64,000 nucleotides of DNA from Methylobacterium sp. E-066 (lineage in GTDB: Bacteria; Pseudomonadota; Alphaproteobacteria; Rhizobiales; Beijerinckiaceae). The notes under the pieces are model-generated. The model was given only the letters and a program-made list of their open reading frames with translations, made no database searches and had not been told where the DNA came from. Shown piece by piece: positions 53,997 to 61,784 of this stretch (position 1 is its first letter; every line of letters begins with the position of its first letter). Both the position numbers and the translations under genes were made by a program. Location: contig NZ_JAKSYO010000206.1 of assembly GCF_022829635.1 (NCBI RefSeq), positions 1 through 64,000 on the forward strand. Direction: 5' to 3'.

Positions 53997-54824
53997 ATGC
54001 GGGCCGCTCTGGCGCGTTTCGCGCGCAACCGTCTGGCGCTCCTCGGTGCAGCCGTATTGCTCGGGCTGCTCGCCCTGGTGGTGCTGACGCCCCTGCTGTT
54101 TCCCGGCGACCCGTTCCGCCTGGTCGGGCCCGCGCTCCAGCCGCCGGGCGGCCGCTTCCTGCTTGGCACCGACACGCTCGGGCGGGATGTGGCCGCGGAG
54201 ATCGCCTACGGCGCGCGCACCTCGCTGATGATCGGGCTCGGCGCGACGCTTGCCGCGATCCTGTTCGGAACCCTCGTCGGAGGGTTGGCCGGCTATTACC
54301 GGGGTGGCGTCGAGATCGCGCTGATGCGGCTCACGGAGTTCTTCCAGACGATCCCGGCCTTCGTGCTGGCAATCCTCATCGTGGCGATCCTGTCGCCATC
54401 GCTCACCAGCGAGATCGTGGCCATCGCGGCGGTGTCCTGGCCGGGGATCGCCCGTCTGGTGCGGGGTGAGTTCGTGGCGCTCGGCGGGCGCGAATTCGTG
54501 CTCGCCTGCGACGGCCTCGGGGCAGGCGACGCCCGCATCATCTTCCGCCACATGCTGCCGAACTGCACCTCGGCGATCATCGCCGTGGGATCGCTGCTCA
54601 TCGGGACGGCGATCCTGATCGAGGCGGGCCTCGCGTTCCTCGGGCTCGGCGACCCGAACGTGATGAGCTGGGGCCTGATCATCAGTGCGGGACGCGCGGT
54701 CCTTCGCTCGGCGTGGTGGATCTGCACCTTCCCGGGCATCGCGATCCTGCTCACCGTCCTCGGCATCAATCTCGTTGGCGATGGCTTGAACGAGGCACTG
54801 AACCCGAGGCTCCGCGAGCGATGA
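53997..54824 (+). CDS. ABC transporter permease, DppC-type
   Basis: A 275-residue permease: ARFARNRLALLGAAVLLGLLALVVLTPLL, GTDTLGRDVAAEIAYGARTSL (the DppC/OppC signature), and the EAA loop REFVLACDGLGAGDARIIFRHMLPN. The ATG is 2 nt after the dppB stop, and the gene ends in an ATGA overlap with the ATPase gene. Confidence 0.92.
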   Translation: MRAALARFARNRLALLGAAVLLGLLALVVLTPLLFPGDPFRLVGPALQPPGGRFLLGTDTLGRDVAAEIAYGARTSLMIGLGATLAAILFGTLVGGLAGYYRGGVEIALMRLTEFFQTIPAFVLAILIVAILSPSLTSEIVAIAAVSWPGIARLVRGEFVALGGREFVLACDGLGAGDARIIFRHMLPNCTSAIIAVGSLLIGTAILIEAGLAFLGLGDPNVMSWGLIISAGRAVLRSAWWICTFPGIAILLTVLGINLVGDGLNEALNPRLRER

Positions 54825-56437
54825 GCGACTCCGTCCTCGACATCGAGAAGCTGACGATCGCGTTGCCCCCGGGTGCGGACCGGCCGAACGCGGTCACCGA
54901 CGTGGACCTCGTGCTGCGGCCGGGCGCCGTCACCTGCCTCATCGGCGAGAGCGGATCGGGCAAGTCGCTGGTGGCGCGGGCGATCCTCGGATTGCTGCCC
55001 GGGCCGCACGTGCGCGTCTCCGGCGGGCGTATCGACTTCGAGGGCGAGGACCTCGCGACGATCACGCCGAAGCGGATGCGCCGCATCCGGGGGGCGCGCA
55101 TCGCGATGATCTTCCAGGAGCCGATGACGGCTCTCAACCCGCTTCACACGATCGGGCGCCAGCTTGACGAGGTCCTGCGAATCCATACGGCGCTCGGCCG
55201 CGCCGACCGGAGGGCTCGGGTCGTCGCGCTTCTCGACAGCGTCCACCTGCCTGAGCCCGCTCGGCTCCTGCGCTCCTATCCCCACCAGCTCTCCGGCGGC
55301 CAGCGCCAGCGCACGATGATCGCCATGGCGCTGGCGCTGAACCCACGGCTTCTCATCGCCGACGAGCCGACCACCGCGCTGGACGTGACCACCCAGGCGC
55401 AGATCCTTCACCTGATCCGGGAATTGCAGCGCGAGCACGGGACCAGCGTCCTGTTCATCACACACGATTTCGGGGTGGTCGCCGACATCGCCGACACGGT
55501 CGCGGTGCTTCAGAAGGGCACTCTGGTTGAGCAGGGCCCCGCGGCTTCGGTTCTTGGCGCCCCGAAGCATCCCTATACGCGCGCCTTGATCGCGGCGGTG
55601 CCCAGGCTGGCGCCGCCGCCGCAACGACCGCCCAGTACGGCCCCTCGGGTGGTCGAAGCCCGGGCGGTCGAGAAAACCTACGGTGCGCGCGGCCTGTTCG
55701 GCGGGCGCATCACCCGCGCGCTCGACGGCGTCGATCTGGAGCTGCGGCGGGGGGAGACCCTGGGGCTCGTCGGCGAGAGCGGCTCGGGCAAGAGCACCCT
55801 GGCGCGGGCGATCACCCGGCTGATGCCAGTCGATAGCGGCGAGATCCTTCTCTCCGGGCACAGCGTCGCCGCGCTGAGCCGCCGCCAGATGCGTCCGCAC
55901 CGCAAGCGGGTGCAGATGGTGTTCCAGGACCCCTACGGATCCCTCGACCCGCGCCAGCGCGTCGTCGACATCGTGGCCGAAGGCCCGATCATACACGGCA
56001 CCATGCCGGAGGTCGCCAAGGCCCAAGCCCGCGAGATGCTGGCGCTCGTCGGCCTCGACCCCGCGGCGGCGCAGCGCTTCCCACACGAATTCAGCGGCGG
56101 CCAGCGCCAGCGGATCGGCATCGCCCGAGCTCTGGCCATGCAGCCCGAGGTGCTGGTGGCCGACGAGCCGGTCTCAGCCCTGGACGTCTCCGTGCAGGCC
56201 CAGGTTCTGGCGCTGCTCGCCGACATCAAGGCGCGATTGCACCTCAGCATGGTGTTCGTGACCCACGATCTGCGCGTCGCCCTGCAGGTCTGCGACCGGA
56301 TCGCCGTGATGCGCGCCGGCCAGGTGGTCGAGGTCGCGCCGACATCCGAGATCTTCTTCGCGCCGAAGCACCCCTACACCCGGGCGCTGTTCGCGGCCGT
56401 GCCCGGCGCCCAATGGCAGGAACCGATCTCCGCATGA
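54821..56437 (+). CDS. Fused ABC transporter ATPase (DppD-DppF type)
   Basis: A 538-residue protein with two nucleotide-binding domains. Domain 1: Walker A GESGSGKS (42-49), LSGGQRQRTMIAMAL (157-171), IADEPTTALDV. Domain 2: Walker A GESGSGKS (318-325), FSGGQRQRIGIARAL (about 433), VADEPVSALDV. Each ends with the oligopeptide-type APKHPYTRAL motif. Fusion of the D and F subunits is common in this family. It overlaps dppC (ATGA) and the amidase gene (ATGA). Confidence 0.94.
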   Translation: MSDSVLDIEKLTIALPPGADRPNAVTDVDLVLRPGAVTCLIGESGSGKSLVARAILGLLPGPHVRVSGGRIDFEGEDLATITPKRMRRIRGARIAMIFQEPMTALNPLHTIGRQLDEVLRIHTALGRADRRARVVALLDSVHLPEPARLLRSYPHQLSGGQRQRTMIAMALALNPRLLIADEPTTALDVTTQAQILHLIRELQREHGTSVLFITHDFGVVADIADTVAVLQKGTLVEQGPAASVLGAPKHPYTRALIAAVPRLAPPPQRPPSTAPRVVEARAVEKTYGARGLFGGRITRALDGVDLELRRGETLGLVGESGSGKSTLARAITRLMPVDSGEILLSGHSVAALSRRQMRPHRKRVQMVFQDPYGSLDPRQRVVDIVAEGPIIHGTMPEVAKAQAREMLALVGLDPAAAQRFPHEFSGGQRQRIGIARALAMQPEVLVADEPVSALDVSVQAQVLALLADIKARLHLSMVFVTHDLRVALQVCDRIAVMRAGQVVEVAPTSEIFFAPKHPYTRALFAAVPGAQWQEPISA

Positions 56438-57618
56438 TGCAAGAGCAGCCCATCGTATCCACCGATCCATTCGTGCCGGGTCCGCGCACCCGCGTCGCCG
56501 GTTCCGCGACGGGGCCGCTCGCCGGGCTCGGTTTCGCCGTCAAGGACCTGATCGACGTCGCCGGGATCCCCACCGGTGGCGGCAACCCGGATTGGCCGCG
56601 CATCGACCCGACTCCGGCGCGACACGCCTGGGTGGTGCAGACGCTTCTCGACGCGGGTGCCTCGGTGGTGGGCAAGACCATCACCGACGAGGTCTCGCTG
56701 GGGATCCTCGGCGAGAATGCCCATGACGGCACCCCGCTGAATCCAGCCGCGCCGGACCGGGTGCCCGGGGGTTCATCCAGCGGCTCGGCATCAGCTGTCG
56801 CCTCGGGAGCCTGCGATTTCGCGCTGGGCACTGACAGCGGCGGCTCCGTGCGTGTGCCGGCGAGCTTCTGCGGTCTCTACGGGATCCGCCCGACCCACGG
56901 GCGCATCGATTTCTCCGGGATCTGCGTCCAGGCGCCGAGCGCCGACACCTGCGGCTGGTTCGCCCGCGATGCGGCCACCTTTGCCCGGGTCGGGGAGGTC
57001 CTGTTCGGCGCGTCGATGCCGGATCGGCTACCCGATACGCTGCTGGTGGCCGCGGACGCGCTCGGCTTCGCCGACGAGGCCGTGCAGCAAGCGCTTATGC
57101 CGCTCATCGATCGTCTAGCCGCGCTGATCGGCAACCGGCGTGACGTGACGATGGCGCCGCAGGGCCTGTCGGTGTGGCAGCGGGCCCAGCGCGTCCTGCA
57201 GAGCAGCGAAGCGTGGCAGACCTTCGAGCCCTGGCTCGACACCTGCAATCCGCGCCTCGCCTTCTCGGTCGCCCGAGCGCTCGTCCAGGGCTCGATGATG
57301 ACAGAGGGCGAACGCAACGCCGCGATCCTGATGCGCATTGAGGCACGAGCCCGCCTCGCGCGGCTTCTGCCCCCCGGGACCATCCTGTGCCTTCCGACCA
57401 CGCCGTTCCCGGCTCCCCTGCGCGGGCTGCCGCTCAGCACGCTCAACCCGCTGCGTGAGCGCATAGGCTGCTTGACGAGCCACGGAGGCCTCACCGGCGT
57501 CCCGCAGGTGAGTATCCCGGGCGGGCGGGTCGATGGCGCTCCGGTGGGCCTGTCTCTCATCGGCACGCGTGGATCCGACCTCGACCTGATCCGCACCGTT
57601 CTCGACTTGGAGGCCTGA
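56434..57618 (+). CDS. Amidase (amidase-signature family), AtzE/HpxY-like
   Basis: A 394-residue amidase-signature hydrolase with a Ser-cisSer-Lys triad: Lys37 (GFAVKDLIDVAG), the Ser114-116 block (PGGSSSGSASAVASG) and nucleophile Ser138 (LGTDSGGSVRVPASFCG). It is shorter than many (450-490), like the AtzE/HpxY group acting on carboxybiuret or oxalurate-type ureides. ATG 56434 overlaps the ATPase stop, and the stop is immediately followed by the AtzH-like gene, the same pairing seen with AtzE/HpxY. The small partner AtzG/HpxX is not found here. Confidence 0.88.
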   Translation: MMQEQPIVSTDPFVPGPRTRVAGSATGPLAGLGFAVKDLIDVAGIPTGGGNPDWPRIDPTPARHAWVVQTLLDAGASVVGKTITDEVSLGILGENAHDGTPLNPAAPDRVPGGSSSGSASAVASGACDFALGTDSGGSVRVPASFCGLYGIRPTHGRIDFSGICVQAPSADTCGWFARDAATFARVGEVLFGASMPDRLPDTLLVAADALGFADEAVQQALMPLIDRLAALIGNRRDVTMAPQGLSVWQRAQRVLQSSEAWQTFEPWLDTCNPRLAFSVARALVQGSMMTEGERNAAILMRIEARARLARLLPPGTILCLPTTPFPAPLRGLPLSTLNPLRERIGCLTSHGGLTGVPQVSIPGGRVDGAPVGLSLIGTRGSDLDLIRTVLDLEA

Positions 57619-58017
57619 ATGGACACAACCCTGAACCGCCCCGAGGTCGTGGCTGAAGTCACCGCCCTGTTCGAACGCTACGAGCAGGCGCTGATCGACA
57701 AGGATGTCGGAGTGTTGGACGCAACATTCTGGGACAGCCCTCACACGATCCGTTACGCCGTGGGTGAGAATGGCTACGGCTTTGCGGCGATTCATGCCGC
57801 GCGCATCGCGGCCGATCCACCGCCTGGAGGCACGAAGGAAGCACGCATCCGGTTGGAGATCCTGACCGTCGGCTCGGACGTGGCCACCGTGAATCTTGAG
57901 TTCAAGCCGCGCGGCAAGACCGGTATCGGGCGCCAGAGCCAGACATGGATGCGCCTCCCCGATCTTGGTTGGAAGGTGATCTCTGCACACGTATCGATCA
58001 TGGCCGCGCAGGCCTGA
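57619..58017 (+). CDS. AtzH/HpxZ-like protein (DUF3225, NTF2-like)
   Basis: A 132-residue NTF2-fold protein: VTALFERYEQALIDKDVGVLDATFWDSPHTIRYAVGENGYGFAAIHAAR at 15-63 and GRQSQTWMRLPDLGWKVISAHVS near the end match AtzH (amide hydrolase of the cyanuric-acid pathway) and HpxZ (oxalurate catabolism). The ATG follows the amidase stop with no gap. It probably acts with the amidase on a ureide-type intermediate. Catalytic residues cannot be confirmed by eye. Confidence 0.85.
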   Translation: MDTTLNRPEVVAEVTALFERYEQALIDKDVGVLDATFWDSPHTIRYAVGENGYGFAAIHAARIAADPPPGGTKEARIRLEILTVGSDVATVNLEFKPRGKTGIGRQSQTWMRLPDLGWKVISAHVSIMAAQA

Positions 58018-58100
58018 TGACCCGACCACTGGGTCATGATGGCGAGCCCAACGAGACCGCGTGAAGGCCAGGGGCCATTGCGCGGTCAGGGAGAAACCCA

Positions 58101-59393
58101 TTGGAACACGCAACCGTCACCGCCATTAGGGAGGCGGTCAGCGCACAGCGAGGCCGGATCGAGCACCTGCTGGCACAACTCGCCCGGTGCGGCCACGACG
58201 ATCCCGGGTTTACCCGGCCTTCCTACAGCCCGGAGGAAACAGAAGCCCACGCGCGCGCGACGCACTGTGCGGCCGAGCTGGGTCTCCGGGTCCGGCGGGA
58301 CGCGGCCGCCAACACCTACATGACGCTGCCCGGCCGGGATCGGACCCGGCCGCCGATTTTGATCGGCTCCCATCTCGACACCGTGTCGCACGGTGGCAAC
58401 TTCGACGGCGCCGCCGGGGTCGTCGCCGGGCTCGCAGCTGTCGCGGCGATCCAAAGCCTTGGACTGATCCCGGAGCGCGATATCACCGTCATGGCGGTGC
58501 GTGCCGAGGAGAGCGTCTGGTTCCAGGTGTCCTATCTCGGAAGCCGAGCGGCGCTCGGCACCCTGCCGGAGGGTGCGCTCGCCATGCCCCGGGCCGATAC
58601 GGGGCGCGACCTCGCCGATCACATCGCGGCCTCCGGCGGCGATCCCGAGGCTTTACGCGGCGATGCGCCGCCACTCGAACCGTCCGCGATCCACGCCTTC
58701 CTTGAGGTGCATATCGAGCAGGCGCCGAGCCTCGTCGAGGCCGGAATTCCGGTCGGTCTCTGCACCGGGATCCCGGGCAACTTCCGTTATCCGGATGCTC
58801 GAATCCTCGGCCGCTACGACCATGTCGGCACGCCCCGCCGGTTCCGGCGCGATGCGGCCATGGCGGGCGCGGAGATCGCCCTGGCGCTCGACCAGATCTG
58901 GCAGGCCAACGAGGAGGCCGGCCGCCCGATGGCCGTCACGTTCGGCCGGTTCTACACCGACAGTGCAGCCCACGGGCTGACTACAGTCCCGGGCGAGTTC
59001 CGGTTCAGCCTGGACGTGCGTGCCTACGCGGCAAACATGCTGGCGGAGATCGAGACGCAGTTCCTGAGGCACGTCGCCACAATCGTGGCACGCCGCAACG
59101 TCGAGATCGTGCTCGGCCCGCGCGCCGAGGTGGCGGTCGGAGACGTCTCGCCACGGATCCGCAGCGATCTGGAGGCTGCGGCCACAGCCCTCGGCATCGC
59201 CACCATGCCCCTTGGCAGCCCGGCCTCGCACGATGCCGCGGCCTTCGCCAAAGCCGGTGTTCCAATGGCGATGCTGTTCGTGCGCAACGCTAATGGCAGC
59301 CATAACCCCGATGAGGCCATGGAGATCGACGACCTCATGGACGCCGTCGCGATCCTCACCGCCTGGCTGGTGGCCGAAACCGGATGCGCTTGA
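58101..59393 (+). CDS. M20-family N-carbamoyl-amino acid/allantoate amidohydrolase
   Basis: A 430-residue zinc hydrolase (AllC/HyuC/beta-ureidopropionase type): His91 and Asp102 (GSHLDTVSHGGNFDGAAGV), Glu136-Glu137 (VRAEESVWF), His204 (LEVHIEQAPSLVEAG), and a C-terminal SPASHDAAAFAKAGVPMAM with the last His ligand. EESVWF differs from the common EEGSRF, which hints at an altered specificity. Starts at TTG 58101 after AGGGAGAAACCCA. It would release ammonia and CO2 from an N-carbamoyl compound, after a cyclic ureide has been opened. Confidence 0.9.
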   Translation: MEHATVTAIREAVSAQRGRIEHLLAQLARCGHDDPGFTRPSYSPEETEAHARATHCAAELGLRVRRDAAANTYMTLPGRDRTRPPILIGSHLDTVSHGGNFDGAAGVVAGLAAVAAIQSLGLIPERDITVMAVRAEESVWFQVSYLGSRAALGTLPEGALAMPRADTGRDLADHIAASGGDPEALRGDAPPLEPSAIHAFLEVHIEQAPSLVEAGIPVGLCTGIPGNFRYPDARILGRYDHVGTPRRFRRDAAMAGAEIALALDQIWQANEEAGRPMAVTFGRFYTDSAAHGLTTVPGEFRFSLDVRAYAANMLAEIETQFLRHVATIVARRNVEIVLGPRAEVAVGDVSPRIRSDLEAAATALGIATMPLGSPASHDAAAFAKAGVPMAMLFVRNANGSHNPDEAMEIDDLMDAVAILTAWLVAETGCA

Positions 59394-59408
59394 TCCGGGC
59401 GCCTCGGC

Positions 59409-60728
59409 TCAGCCGGAGAAGCGCGCCAGGCGCCCGACCGGATCGCCCAAGACCTCGTCATCGCGCATGACGGATCTGCCCCGGACAACGGTGGCGACCG
59501 GCCATCCGGTCACGGGTAGTCCCGCAAACGGAGTCCAACCGCAGGGCGACGCGATCCAAGAGTCCTCGATTGTGCGACGCGCCTTCAGATCCACCAGGGT
59601 AAAATCCGCGTCGTATCCGACTGAGATTCTCCCCTTGCCGAGCAGGCCGTAGACACGAGCCGGACCGGCCGCCATCAGGTCCACGAGGCGCGCCAGCGAC
59701 AGGCGCCCGGCTGCGACATGATCGAGCATGACCGGAACCAGGGTCTGAACCCCCGTGAGGCCGGCCGGACAATCGGGCCAGGGCTGCTCCTTGGCTGCCC
59801 GGGCATGAGGCGCGTGGTCGCTGCCGATCGTATCGACAGTCCCGTTGCGCACGGCGGCCCAGGCGGCTGCTCGATGCCGCTCGCCGCGGATCGGTGGGTT
59901 CATCACCCCAAGCCCGCCGAGCGTATCGTAGCAGTCGGGCGCCACCTGGGTCAGGTGGTTGACCAGAACCTCGACGGTCGCGACGTCGCGGAAATCGCGC
60001 AGGTATTCGAGTTCCTCGGCGGTCGAGACGTGGAGGATGTGCGTCGCCCGGCCGGTCCTGCGGGCCAGGGCCATCAGGCGCCGGGTCCCCAGGAAGGCGC
60101 ATTCCTCGTCGCGCCATTCCATGTGGGTCCGGTACGGCTGCCCCCGGGCGAATAACGGCTTGCGCGCCTGCAACCGGAACTCGTCCTCGCTGTGGAAGGC
60201 CATGCGCCGGTGGCCGGCTCGCATGGCCCGCTCGAGATGGGCGTCGTCCTCAATCATCAGCGCCGCCGTGGAGCTGCCCGCAAACACTTTCACGGCGCAG
60301 ACCCCTGGCTCGCGTTCCAGCGCCGCCAACCTGTCGATGTTGGTCTTGGCGCCCGCCACGTACAGGCCGATATCGCACCAGCTACGACCCGCCACGTAGC
60401 CGCGCTTCCACGTCAAGCGCTCGGTATCGGCGATGGGCGGAACCGTGTTGGGCATGTCGAACAGGGTGGCGATCCCGCCGAGGATCGCGGCCCGCGTGCC
60501 GGTCTCGATCGTTTCCACGGCTGGGTCGCCGGGATCACGCAGGTGGACGTGGCTGTCGATCAGGCCGGGCAGGACGTGCAGGCCTACCGAGTCGATCACC
60601 GTATCCGCGGTCGCGCCGATCGGCGCACCGAGATCCGCGATCCGCCCGGCGCGGACGCCGAGATCGATCCCCTCGGTCCCCCAGGGCGTGACGCAGGTGC
60701 CGCCGCGGATCAGGAGGTCGTAGTGCAT
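59409..60728 (-). CDS. Cyclic amidohydrolase (dihydroorotase/hydantoinase/allantoinase family)
   Basis: A 439-residue binuclear-zinc amidohydrolase: His60-x-His62 (PGLIDSHVHLRDPG), the carbamylated Lys147 (VCAVKVFAGS), His179 (FHSEDEF), His233 (THILHVST) and Asp304 (TIGSDHAPHARAAKEQPW). It opens cyclic ureides such as hydantoins, allantoin, dihydropyrimidines or dihydroorotate. The HLRDPG and SDHAPH wording is closest to type I dihydroorotase/allantoinase. It overlaps the racemase gene by 19 nt on the same strand and is convergent with the carbamoylase gene, so hydantoinase, racemase and carbamoylase are adjacent. Confidence 0.9.
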   Translation of the reverse strand: MHYDLLIRGGTCVTPWGTEGIDLGVRAGRIADLGAPIGATADTVIDSVGLHVLPGLIDSHVHLRDPGDPAVETIETGTRAAILGGIATLFDMPNTVPPIADTERLTWKRGYVAGRSWCDIGLYVAGAKTNIDRLAALEREPGVCAVKVFAGSSTAALMIEDDAHLERAMRAGHRRMAFHSEDEFRLQARKPLFARGQPYRTHMEWRDEECAFLGTRRLMALARRTGRATHILHVSTAEELEYLRDFRDVATVEVLVNHLTQVAPDCYDTLGGLGVMNPPIRGERHRAAAWAAVRNGTVDTIGSDHAPHARAAKEQPWPDCPAGLTGVQTLVPVMLDHVAAGRLSLARLVDLMAAGPARVYGLLGKGRISVGYDADFTLVDLKARRTIEDSWIASPCGWTPFAGLPVTGWPVATVVRGRSVMRDDEVLGDPVGRLARFSG

Positions 60729-61423
60729 CGCCGGGTCCTTCCTAAAGAGGCGGTCTCGAGCAGAACGGCCCCGAGGGCTGCCGCCACCGCCTGCTGACAG
60801 GGCTCGACGACCGCGCACCCGACCGCGTCCTCGATCGCTCTCCGGTGCGGCGCCATTCCGGCGCAGCCGAGGACGATCACGTCGGCGCCGTCGCGCGCGA
60901 TCAGCATGCGGGCCGCCGCGATCAGGCGGTCGCGGATCGCCTCGCCGGCCGTCTCGTCCGCCCGCGCCTCCACCGGCCGACTGCCGGCATAGCGTTCGCC
61001 GAGGCCCATCTGGCGGACCATCCGGCGCTGGCGCCGCACGCTGCCCTCCGATAGGGCGACGATGCCGAAGCGCTCGCCGAGGGTGAGCGACCGGAGGATG
61101 CCCCATTCGGCGATGCCCATCACGGGCCGGCCCCTGGCGACCTCGCGGGCCGTGTGCAGGCCCGGGTCGCTGAAGCAGGCGATCACGAAGGCGTCCGCCC
61201 CGTCCGCCGCGATGCGCCGGGCGAGCGGCATCACGACGGAATCGGCGTCCTGCTGGGACGCGATGCTCGCCGGCCCATCGGGCAGGTCCGTCACCGCGAT
61301 GGCGGGGCCGCCGGCCAAGCGCAGCGGGTCGAGCGCCGCGTCGATGGCGGCGGTCACGGCCTGGGACGAGTTCGGGTTGATGACCAGGATCCGTGCGGGC
61401 TCGGTGGTATCGCGCTGGTGCAT
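60710..61423 (-). CDS. Hydantoin/aspartate racemase
   Basis: A 237-residue Asp/Glu racemase with both catalytic cysteines: Cys83 (VIACFSDPGLH) and Cys187 (IVLGCAGMAPH). The N-terminus RILVINPNSSQAVTAAID and VMGIAEWGIL are family blocks. It would racemise 5-substituted hydantoins or a related ureide so the following hydantoinase-like enzyme can use both enantiomers. ATG 61423 is chosen because homology starts here. Coupled with the downstream cyclic amidohydrolase. Confidence 0.91.
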   Translation of the reverse strand: MHQRDTTEPARILVINPNSSQAVTAAIDAALDPLRLAGGPAIAVTDLPDGPASIASQQDADSVVMPLARRIAADGADAFVIACFSDPGLHTAREVARGRPVMGIAEWGILRSLTLGERFGIVALSEGSVRRQRRMVRQMGLGERYAGSRPVEARADETAGEAIRDRLIAAARMLIARDGADVIVLGCAGMAPHRRAIEDAVGCAVVEPCQQAVAAALGAVLLETASLGRTRRCTTTS

Positions 61424-61510
61424 GCTGCCGTCCTTCCGAACACCGATCGTCACAGCGCATTCAGGCCTCGCCCCGTCGGCAACGGCGTTGCGCGGGCCAA
61501 TCCCACTTCC

Positions 61511-61625
61511 AACCTCACCTTGAGGTGCCGGAGCGCAGCGTAGGCCTCGAAGGAGAGCTTCAAGGGTCGCGCGGCCGGCTGGCATCGACCTTCGAGGCTG
61601 CAGCCCAGCCTCTCAGGATGCGGGT
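61511..61625. repeat. Dispersed palindromic repeat, copy 2
   Basis: Related to the element at 17194-17310: CACCTTGAGGTGCCGGAGCG at the left, GGCCTCGAAGGAGAG, then CGACCTTCGAGGCTG and CTCTCAGGATGCGG on the right. The internal CCTCGAAGG/CCTTCGAGG arms are inverted. Two copies 44 kb apart indicate a repeat family. Confidence 0.75.
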
Positions 61626-61738
61626 GTGGTTCGGATTGACCGACCGAGGCCATTCTCGTGCCGCGACGCGGACCGACACGCCGTTGTTCAAAACGGCCTA
61701 GCGAAACCCGGGCCGCAAACCCCTCGGTGCAACCGAAT

Positions 61739-61753
61739 AGGCACCGATCTTGC
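61739..61753 (+). promoter_or_regulatory. Sigma-54 (-24/-12) promoter
   Basis: AGGCACC-GATC-TTGC has the GG-N10-GC spacing, perfect TTGC, and GGCAC at -24 (one mismatch in the CG). It lies 31 nt before the start of the amidohydrolase gene at 61785. Confidence 0.6.
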
Positions 61754-61784
61754 CCGCCCCCTCGACCTGAGGAAGAGGTGATCG

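Larger units (their letters stand above)
61424..61784. other. Divergent intergenic region with repeat and promoter
   Basis: 361 bp between the racemase operon (minus) and the amidohydrolase (plus). It contains a dispersed palindromic repeat (61511-61625) and a sigma-54-type element (61739-61753). No gene is supported. Confidence 0.6.

Noticed and set aside
54296..56086. Minus-strand 596-codon frame over the fused ATPase
   Set aside because: Antisense shadow of a gene with two intact Walker A and signature motifs.
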